A DNA stretch of 11,441 bases from JAGTRB01 sp037439685 (lineage in GTDB: Archaea; Thermoproteota; Bathyarchaeia; TCS64). This document shows positions 1 to 5,346 of this stretch, one piece after another; the stretch's first letter is position 1, and each line of letters begins with the position of its first letter. The DNA is taken from positions 1-11,441 of the forward strand of contig JBBIVO010000050.1 in NCBI GenBank assembly GCA_037439685.1, in the 5' to 3' direction. The notes beneath the pieces were generated by a model. That model was given only the letters and a program-made list of their open reading frames with translations, was not told the DNA's origin and ran no database searches. The position numbers and the translations under genes are program-made.

Positions 1-504
1 ATAAGGGCTGGGAGGATTGGGGTTCCCCTCGGAGAGGCTGTGGACCTCCATGGGCTGATGGGGGTTCAAAGGGACGCCGGCACCATCCAGGTGAGCCGCT
101 CCATCCTAGAATACCTGGTAGCCCAAGCATACAAGGGAGCTGGGGAGGAGCTGAGGAGGCTATGGTATGGGGAGGGCCGATGGTACGGGGAGTACCTCAA
201 GGCAAGGCTGAAGGGGGAAGGGATCCTCGGTTTTTTTGAAAGAGCCCTAAGGGCCTCATGGAGCCTCGAGGAGGCTGAGGTCAAGGCCGAGGACGGCCTG
301 GTTAAGGTGAGAATAGTCTCCTTCAACACCTCCAAGGATACCACTGAGCTCATCATCAGCTTCATATCAGGGTTCATGAGCTCCCAGGGATACGAGGAGG
401 TCTATAGGGACTATCTAGAGGGCCTCGCCATCCTAGAGTACAGGAGGATACCCACACCTAGACAGGCTGGGAGGGATGAATTAACAGAAAAAGATAAAAT
501 TTGA
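1..504 (+). CDS. Unrecognised protein, 5'-partial, possibly V4R-like
   Basis: The frame is open from base 1 and ends in TGA at 502-504. A GTG at 40 could start a 154-residue protein, but the frame stays open upstream and I see no clear ribosome binding site, so the gene more likely begins before the window. I do not recognise the family with confidence. The visible part is helical in its first half (around LEYLVAQAYKGAGEELRRL). A more beta-like stretch follows (VKVRIVSFNTSKDTTELI), then a conserved-looking segment, ISGFMSSQGYEEVYRDYLEG. This order (helices, strand, 'GF..GY.EV', acidic turn) faintly resembles V4R small-molecule-binding domains, but the usual cysteines are absent, so that is only a guess. 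There is no signal peptide or membrane segment in view. The last about 15 residues are charged and AT-rich. A T7 run follows at 519-525. Confidence 0.6.
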   Translation: MRAGRIGVPLGEAVDLHGLMGVQRDAGTIQVSRSILEYLVAQAYKGAGEELRRLWYGEGRWYGEYLKARLKGEGILGFFERALRASWSLEEAEVKAEDGLVKVRIVSFNTSKDTTELIISFISGFMSSQGYEEVYRDYLEGLAILEYRRIPTPRQAGRDELTEKDKI

Positions 505-518
505 AAAATAAAAACAGG

Positions 519-525
519 TTTTTTT
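519..525 (+). terminator. T-run terminator after first gene
   Basis: Seven consecutive T lie 14 nt after the stop codon of the first gene, in an A/T-rich stretch. Archaeal transcription commonly ends at such T-runs without a hairpin. The palindrome CCTTAAGG lies just downstream, at 537-544. The rest of 505-712 shows no gene. It holds only this T-run and the promoter of the S-layer operon. Confidence 0.4.
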
Positions 526-682
526 AAATGGATTCCCCTTAAGGAAAAACATTTAATTTTAGATGAAAGATTAAAGCACCTTTCAAGGGCGGAGGAGAGA
601 TAAAGGCCCCGGAATTTCTCCCCAATATAGGGGCCCAAATCCGACATTCCTATGGATATTAACAGAGGAGAAAGCCGAACAA

Positions 683-690
683 AGTATACA
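683..690 (+). promoter_or_regulatory. TATA-like box of the S-layer operon
   Basis: AGTATACA at 683-690 fits an archaeal TATA box. With the usual distance of about 26 nt, transcription would begin near 711-715. That coincides with the ATG at 713 and lies about 70 nt before the ATG at 785. The mRNA is therefore either leaderless from 713 or has a leader of about 70 nt. This is inference from motif and spacing only. Confidence 0.4.
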
Positions 691-725
691 TGAAAATTTT
701 GGATGTAGACATATGCTTAAATATC

Positions 726-750
726 GAGGAGGCGCGCTTCAACATGCGCG
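726..750 (+). promoter_or_regulatory. Leader Shine-Dalgarno and small hairpin
   Basis: GAGGAGG at 726-732 is a strong Shine-Dalgarno match. It is followed by a 5-bp GC hairpin, CGCGC (733-737) with GCGCG (746-750), whose 3' arm covers the G of an ATG at 744-746. The site is not in a position to serve the start of the S-layer protein directly: in that frame the next starts are TTG 779 and ATG 785. It is best placed for the short reading frame at 744-782. Confidence 0.4.
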
Positions 751-782
751 AAAGGCGCAAAAAGGAAAAAGGGGAAAATTGA
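744..782 (+). CDS. Possible 12-residue leader peptide (uORF)
   Basis: A short frame, ATG 744 to TGA 780-782, encodes MRERRKKEKGEN and is almost entirely charged. It begins 11 nt after the strong GAGGAGG site and ends 2 nt before ATG 785, the best start of the S-layer protein. That spacing would allow termination-reinitiation coupling. It is in a different frame from the S-layer gene. It may be chance, since the stretch is purine-rich. If ATG 713 is the real start, this frame simply lies inside the coding region. Confidence 0.3.
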   Translation: MRERRKKEKGEN

Positions 783-784
783 GA

Positions 785-3700
785 ATGTACAGCTCTAAGA
801 AGCTGCTATCTATCTTCCTGACAGCCTTAATGGCGGTATCCATAGTGGCCATGGCGATCCCGGTCGCCGTGGAGGCACAGGTGCCAACCATCACCGTCTC
901 GCCAACCTCAGGCAGAGGAGTCCTAGAGGACGGCTCAAACGCCTTCAGCGGCTGGTCTGCCGCCACAGAGGTCACGGTCACAGGCTCAAACTTCGACTCC
1001 GAGCAGGATAGTATCACCATAAGGATAGCCTCAGTGGATGAGGATATCGATACGACCGCCGGCGTTGAGGTTACCCTGAGGTACTTTAGCATAAAGGGCA
1101 CGGCCGCGAACAGCGTGAAGGCTGACGCCAACGGGAGCTTCCAGGCGGTCTTCAGGCTGCCCTCGCTCAAGGCGGGGATGTACAACATCTTCGCCGTATA
1201 CACGCCTGAGGGAGGGGTGGCCACAACCACCGCTGGAGCCCTATTCGAGGTGAAAGCAGACATACTAGTCCTAGAGGAGAACAGCCAATCCTCGACGGGT
1301 GTATACAATAGCCGCGTCCACATCCTCCTCACAGGATTCGAGGGAGGTGAGGAGGTCAGCATCATCCCCACCAACTTCCTAGTCACCGCCGCAGATGGAA
1401 CGACCAAGTTCACAAGCTTCACGGTCAACGCCGATGGATGCACAAGCGGCCTCACAAATAACTTCGGCTATATCTCCGGAGCGAGGCAGGGTGGAACCGT
1501 TAACGTCATAATCTTCGGCTCCTCATCCGGCATCACCGTCTCTAAGAGCTTCACGATAAAGCCGACGATAGCCTTCGACCTCGACAGCGACGATGTTCTT
1601 GAGCCGACGGTCTCAATACCCGTAGCAGCTTCCACGGTCTACCTTTGGCTAAGGAACTGGGTTGCTGATACTGAGATCCCGGCGAACAGCCTCAAGATCA
1701 AGACGGAGGCAGCATCATACATAACAACCCACTCCAAGATAACCGTCCCGTCAACAGGGGCCTTCGGGCCCGTCGCAGTCACCTACTTCGACAACCTCCC
1801 AGCGGTCCAGCTCTCAGTGGAACTCTACGGGACCACCTTCAGCCTATCAGCCGAGAACATAATACCCCCAGCAGCCCTAAGAGATGCCCAATACGCCTTT
1901 GAGACTGCAAGGGGTAGGGGCATCTATCACCTGGCTGGGGCCCTGATGGCCTCAGACCCGGCTAGGCCAGCCTATGTAACCCTATCAGCGTCGACGTTCA
2001 GGCACAGCGGCTCGGCTAGGTCGGCGCTATACCTCTTAGCGGTGAGCGGAACCCCGAGCGCAGCCTGGACGGTGACATGGCATGGAAGCCCGGTGACCTT
2101 AAAGGGGATGACGACGACCGATGCGAACGGGGCTGCTGTGGCCTTCATCGACGATGTGCCAACGGGCGCTGCGAGGAAGTTCGGTGACCATGACCTAGAG
2201 TTTGGGGGGGCCCTGTCTGAAGCAGCGGTGCAGACCATTAAGGTTCTTCCATACCTCATGAGCTTTGTGGAGGCTAGGGGATACAGGGAGAAGCTAACCA
2301 TAACCGGCTACGGCTTCGCGCCGGATGAGCCGATCTCCCTCACCATCGGCGGCCTCACCTGGTTCACGGTTCCAACCACGTCGATCGGGGCCGACGGATA
2401 CTTCTCCGTAATCAGCGACCCGATCCCGAAGCTTCCAAGCGGGAGCCACACCGTGGTGGCTAAGGGATCAAGCAGCGACAACACCTACTCTAGGAGCATG
2501 ACCATCAAGCCGGTCGTCATCAGGGACCCAACGGTCTCGATAAGCGAGCCCTTGACAACCAATGTCGCGGCCGTTGGAGACCCTGTCGTGCTTAGGAGCT
2601 CGGTGACCATAGGGGTCTTCGGCCTCAAGGCCAATACCGTTCACAACGTCGTGGTTGGAGGCGTGAAGGTGGCCTCCTTCACGAGCACCTCAGATGGAAC
2701 CATCCCAGGAGCGGTATCCTTCACGGTTCCAACCCTCAAGTCTGGACTATACTATGTGGACATAGTGGACACCACCACAGGCAAGTCAGCCCTCCTCGGG
2801 TTGACGAGGTACTACTCACCCCCACGCAGCGGATACACGTACACCGGGGAGACCTATAGGGCCTATGTACCAGACTATAACAGCTACCATACTGCTGGAG
2901 ATGGTTTACTTCTGACCGTCAGCATCGGGGTCACGGTCACTCCGACCGCCACCACGGTTGGAGCAGAGGCGACCCTCACGGGAAGCGGCCTCACCCCCAA
3001 CACCCTATACTACATAACCATATCAGACAGCGCCACATCCCTAAGCGGCCCATATCTAGGCTATGTCCTAGGAGAGTTCACGAGCACCTCAGCCGGAGCG
3101 ATCCCTGCAGGGGTAAAGGTGACCATACCTGAACTAGCCAACCCGATCGAGGCTGGAGCCACATGGTACCTCCACGTATCAACCTCCTCGCAGCTTGGCG
3201 ACCTCACCAGCACAGGGCATGGCTCCATCGTCCTCTACGCATCGGCCACCATAAGCCCGACTAGGGGGCAGGCGGGTGAGACGGTCACCCTCAACCTCAA
3301 AGGCCTTGAGCCTCGCACCCTATACAGCATCTACTTCGGCTATGTAGACGCGGACAATCCAGGGACCATCGTCGGCTCGGTAGTCTCAGACTCGCTGGGG
3401 AAGGCATCCACCGTCTTCACGGTTCCAAGCCTGGCGGAGGGAGACTACAAGATAAAGCTTTATGACACCGTTGACGACGAGTACGTATTGAACATTCCGC
3501 CGGTCTTCACCATCGGGCTGCCTCCCGCTCCACCCGTCGGGACTGGGACCTTCACCCCATCGGCTCCCACCCTACTGGATGCTGCGGGCAGGCCTGTGGC
3601 GAGTGTGGCGAGGAACACTGCCTTCTACGTCCAGGTCACCCTGAAGAGCAACGTTGGTGTTGATCTGAGCACCTATGTGATAGCCCAGGTGAAGGATGCC

Positions 3701-3886
3701 CAGGGCAGGGTCGTGGCTCTCGGGACAACCCTAGCCGACATAAAGGCCGGAGCTACGAAGAGCGTCCCTGTAGCCTTCCTAGGAGTGCCGGCGGGGACCT
3801 ACACCGTGACCCTATACGTCTGGAGCAGCCTCACCGCACCGACAGCTTTAGCTCCGACAACGACGTTCACCATAACGGTATCATAG
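785..3886 (+). CDS. Large secreted Ig-like S-layer protein (SlaA-like)
   Basis: This is a secreted protein of about 1033 residues (1057 if ATG 713 is used). I prefer ATG 785 because it gives a normal signal peptide, MYSSKKLLSIFLTALMAV.. with cleavage after AVEA. The longer form would put 24 mostly basic residues in front of it. The mature part is rich in Thr, Ser, Val, Gly and Ala. It is built of repeated beta-sandwich (Ig/IPT-like) modules marked by recurring pieces such as 'FTSTS.G.IP', 'F.VP.L..G.Y' and 'TP..GAE.TLTGSGL.PNTLY'. The last about 115 residues, after a Pro-rich linker (LPPAPPVGTG), form a CARDB-like domain. There is one cysteine in the mature part and no C-terminal membrane helix, so another protein must hold it at the surface. 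The next gene, 19 nt downstream, has exactly such an anchor. The size, architecture and pairing match the outer lattice protein SlaA of Sulfolobales by analogy, not by recognised sequence identity. Confidence 0.8.
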   Translation: MYSSKKLLSIFLTALMAVSIVAMAIPVAVEAQVPTITVSPTSGRGVLEDGSNAFSGWSAATEVTVTGSNFDSEQDSITIRIASVDEDIDTTAGVEVTLRYFSIKGTAANSVKADANGSFQAVFRLPSLKAGMYNIFAVYTPEGGVATTTAGALFEVKADILVLEENSQSSTGVYNSRVHILLTGFEGGEEVSIIPTNFLVTAADGTTKFTSFTVNADGCTSGLTNNFGYISGARQGGTVNVIIFGSSSGITVSKSFTIKPTIAFDLDSDDVLEPTVSIPVAASTVYLWLRNWVADTEIPANSLKIKTEAASYITTHSKITVPSTGAFGPVAVTYFDNLPAVQLSVELYGTTFSLSAENIIPPAALRDAQYAFETARGRGIYHLAGALMASDPARPAYVTLSASTFRHSGSARSALYLLAVSGTPSAAWTVTWHGSPVTLKGMTTTDANGAAVAFIDDVPTGAARKFGDHDLEFGGALSEAAVQTIKVLPYLMSFVEARGYREKLTITGYGFAPDEPISLTIGGLTWFTVPTTSIGADGYFSVISDPIPKLPSGSHTVVAKGSSSDNTYSRSMTIKPVVIRDPTVSISEPLTTNVAAVGDPVVLRSSVTIGVFGLKANTVHNVVVGGVKVASFTSTSDGTIPGAVSFTVPTLKSGLYYVDIVDTTTGKSALLGLTRYYSPPRSGYTYTGETYRAYVPDYNSYHTAGDGLLLTVSIGVTVTPTATTVGAEATLTGSGLTPNTLYYITISDSATSLSGPYLGYVLGEFTSTSAGAIPAGVKVTIPELANPIEAGATWYLHVSTSSQLGDLTSTGHGSIVLYASATISPTRGQAGETVTLNLKGLEPRTLYSIYFGYVDADNPGTIVGSVVSDSLGKASTVFTVPSLAEGDYKIKLYDTVDDEYVLNIPPVFTIGLPPAPPVGTGTFTPSAPTLLDAAGRPVASVARNTAFYVQVTLKSNVGVDLSTYVIAQVKDAQGRVVALGTTLADIKAGATKSVPVAFLGVPAGTYTVTLYVWSSLTAPTALAPTTTFTITVS
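2678..3092 (+). repeat. Repeated Ig-like module inside the S-layer gene
   Basis: The 16-nt string TTCACGAGCACCTCAG occurs at 2678-2693 and again at 3077-3092, about 400 nt apart, at the same place in two successive protein modules. Related protein motifs ('F.VP.L..G.Y') recur near 1150, 2735 and 3420. This shows duplication of a beta-sandwich module within the gene, now diverged in most positions. Confidence 0.6.
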
Positions 3887-3905
3887 ACCCCTGGGGGCGA
3901 CGAAG

Positions 3906-4862
3906 ATGAACCTGAAAGGGAATGGAGTCGCGCTGACGGCGCTGATGCTCCTGATGCTCCTACCGGTCTACGCATACGCTGTGACCGTGACGGTGACGAC
4001 CGACAAGCCATCATACAAGCCTGGGCAGCCTCTCGTGGTCAGGGGGGTCGTCTCCCCGGTAGAGCCTGGGCAGGATGTGAGCATAATAGTCTACAGCCCC
4101 ATGATGGAGCCTAAGGCCTTCGGACAGGCAACCCCAGCGGCGGATGGAACCTACTCCACCACCGTGATGGTCTTCAAGGACACCGACCCGTCAGGGGTCT
4201 GGACCGTCAAGGCCGCCTATAAGGGGATAACGAGCGAGGCAAGCTTCGAGTTCGAGGGGGCACCGATGGTTCCACCCAAGGCCACCATAACCCTAACCGT
4301 CTCGGTCGATGTGGGCGCGGTCTACTACCCCGGCGACACAGCCGAGGTCTACGTATTGGCATCATACGAGGGGAAGGCGATAGATGCGAACCTTACCTCG
4401 TCCGCATATGGCCCAACAGCGATCACACCCACGGTGAGCAAGGTGGGAAAGGGCCTATACAAGATAACCCTCACCATCCCGTCAACCGCCAAGCTGGGAA
4501 CCTACGCCCTCGTGGTCAGCGCCAGCCACATCTCAGAACAGTATGAAGGCTCGGGCGCAGCCCTAAAGAGCTTCACCGTGTCCTCAAAGCCCCTAACGGC
4601 TGACGACATATCAGGGGTGAAGACCGACGTAGGAACCCTGAAGTCGGATGTTGAGGCCCTGAAGAACGATACAAGCACCATTAAGGGCGACGTGGCAGCT
4701 GCCAAGAAGGGCGCCTCCGACGCCGCAGCAGCGGCAGCCGGAGCCAAGTCAGCCGTCGAGGCCATGTCTGGAACCCTATATGCCGCGGTGATACTGGCCC
4801 TGATCGCAGCGGTAGCGGCGGTCGTGGGCGTAATCCAGATAACCAGGAAGATAGCAGGCTAG
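3906..4862 (+). CDS. Membrane-anchored S-layer stalk (SlaB-like)
   Basis: This 318-residue protein has the build of a stalk that fixes an S-layer to the membrane. Residues 1-25 are a signal peptide ending AYA. Residues about 30-115 form a first beta domain opening with 'TDKPSYKPGQPLVVRG', typical of MG2/Ig-like surface domains. Residues about 130-225 form a second one ('VYYPGDTAEVYV'). Residues 233-263 carry a clean heptad pattern (I235, V238, V242, L245, V249, L252, T256, I259, V263), followed by an Ala-rich helix. Residues 291-312 are a membrane helix, with the basic end TRKIAG inside the cell. SlaB of Sulfolobales has the same order: beta domains, coiled coil, membrane helix. The gene starts at ATG 3906 with a G-rich site (GGGGGCG) just before, 19 nt after the lattice gene, so the two are co-transcribed. 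Two N-glycosylation sequons are visible (NLT, NDT). The Sulfolobales coiled coil is usually longer. Confidence 0.8.
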   Translation: MNLKGNGVALTALMLLMLLPVYAYAVTVTVTTDKPSYKPGQPLVVRGVVSPVEPGQDVSIIVYSPMMEPKAFGQATPAADGTYSTTVMVFKDTDPSGVWTVKAAYKGITSEASFEFEGAPMVPPKATITLTVSVDVGAVYYPGDTAEVYVLASYEGKAIDANLTSSAYGPTAITPTVSKVGKGLYKITLTIPSTAKLGTYALVVSASHISEQYEGSGAALKSFTVSSKPLTADDISGVKTDVGTLKSDVEALKNDTSTIKGDVAAAKKGASDAAAAAAGAKSAVEAMSGTLYAAVILALIAAVAAVVGVIQITRKIAG

Positions 4863-4872
4863 AAGCCCCAGG

Positions 4873-4896
4873 AAGGGGTAACCTCCCCCTTTTTTA
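4873..4896 (+). terminator. Hairpin plus T-run terminator of S-layer operon
   Basis: AAGGGG (4873-4878) can pair with CCCCTT (4886-4891) around a 7-nt loop, inside a T6 run at 4890-4895. It starts 10 nt after the stop codon of the SlaB-like gene, where the operon should end. Confidence 0.6.
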
Positions 4897-5110
4897 TAAC
4901 TTTATGGATCAACCAAGTTGATGGCATATTAAATTAGCCGTTTTTGAGAGCATATCCAATAATTGCTTACGAAATTCTGTTTTCTAGGCTGAATGATGAA
5001 AGGAGGTAGATTTCTTCTCTTTCGACCGGTTGAGGAAGAAGGCTGAAAACAGGATAAGGTGAAAAATATGGTCAAAAACTGGTCTATCAAAACATTTTTG
5101 GACACGCCCT
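4897..5110. other. Intergenic stretch without recognisable gene
   Basis: About 210 nt that are AT-richer than the neighbouring genes. No reading frame resembling a protein family was found, in particular no TnpB zinc-finger (CxxC) or catalytic segment that should lie upstream of the TnpB-like tail at 5123-5245. An A/T-rich string GAAAAATATG near 5061-5070 could be a TATA box for the RNA at 5126-5245, but this is weak. Confidence 0.4.
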
Positions 5111-5245
5111 GGATATCAGCAAAAGATGCGGGGCTGGGGTAGCCCTAAGTAGCCTGCCGAGATGAGGCCTCTACGGGAACAAGTTCCCGCAAGCTTCATC
5201 ATTGAAGGCAGGAAACCCACAGGCTTTCAGCCGTGGGTAGCTCAC
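5111..5245 (+). pseudogene. C-terminal remnant of an IS605-type tnpB
   Basis: One forward frame reads KMRGWGSPK, a TAG stop (5150-5152), PAEMRPLREQVPASF and then GRKPTGFQPWVAH. This closely follows the usual tail of archaeal TnpB proteins of IS200/IS605 elements, where a Trp-Gly segment, 'P.EMRPL' and 'EAGSPRLQPWVVH'-like endings are common. The TnpB catalytic residues and the CxxC zinc-finger that should lie within the preceding 100 codons are missing. So only the last about 45 codons survive, and these are interrupted by a stop. In this family the same bases form the omega RNA, which explains why this part could be kept. No TnpA gene is present. The match is from memory of family endings, not from an alignment. 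Confidence 0.65.
5126..5245 (+). ncRNA. Stand-alone omega RNA (reRNA) of an IS605-type element
   Basis: The segment folds into a compact set of stems. GGGCT (5131-5135) pairs with AGCCC (5141-5145). CCTGCC (5153-5158) pairs with GGCAGG (5207-5212) and encloses GATGAGGC (5161-5168) with GCTTCATC (5193-5200), which in turn encloses CGGGAAC (5174-5180) with GTTCCCG (5183-5189). A terminal hairpin follows, ACCCAC-a-GGCT (5215-5225) with AGCCGTGGGT (5229-5238). That last hairpin followed by AGCTCAC is the typical right end of archaeal IS605-type elements and the 3' scaffold of their omega RNA, which guides the TnpB nuclease. The sequence directly after, from about 5246, would be the guide. TnpB itself is absent here, so any nuclease would have to be supplied in trans. 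The perfect nested pairing suggests the RNA fold is maintained or recent. Its function in this genome is unknown. Confidence 0.65.
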
Positions 5246-5314
5246 ATAGTCTATCAACATCTATGGCAGTTGAACCCCGATGAGGGTGAAACCCAGGGGC
5301 TCGTGGAGGATAGG

Positions 5315-5321
5315 TTTATAT
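5315..5321 (+). promoter_or_regulatory. TATA box of the COG1361-like gene
   Basis: TTTATAT at 5315-5321, preceded by the purine-rich GGATAGG, is a good archaeal TATA box. The expected start of transcription, about 26 nt from its centre, is near 5344, and the ATG is at 5347. The mRNA is therefore probably leaderless or nearly so, which agrees with the lack of a Shine-Dalgarno site. Confidence 0.6.
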
Positions 5322-5346
5322 GCTGAGGTTTTAGTGGGATTGGCTG

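Noticed and set aside
739..1455. Long minus-strand frame opposite the S-layer gene
   Set aside because: It is a shadow of the codon-biased forward gene, with no family features, promoter or ribosome binding site.
5082..5257. 9-nt direct repeat GTCTATCAA (5082-5090 and 5249-5257) flanking the omega RNA
   Set aside because: IS605-type elements do not make target duplications, and a 9-nt match within a few hundred bases is expected by chance about that often.
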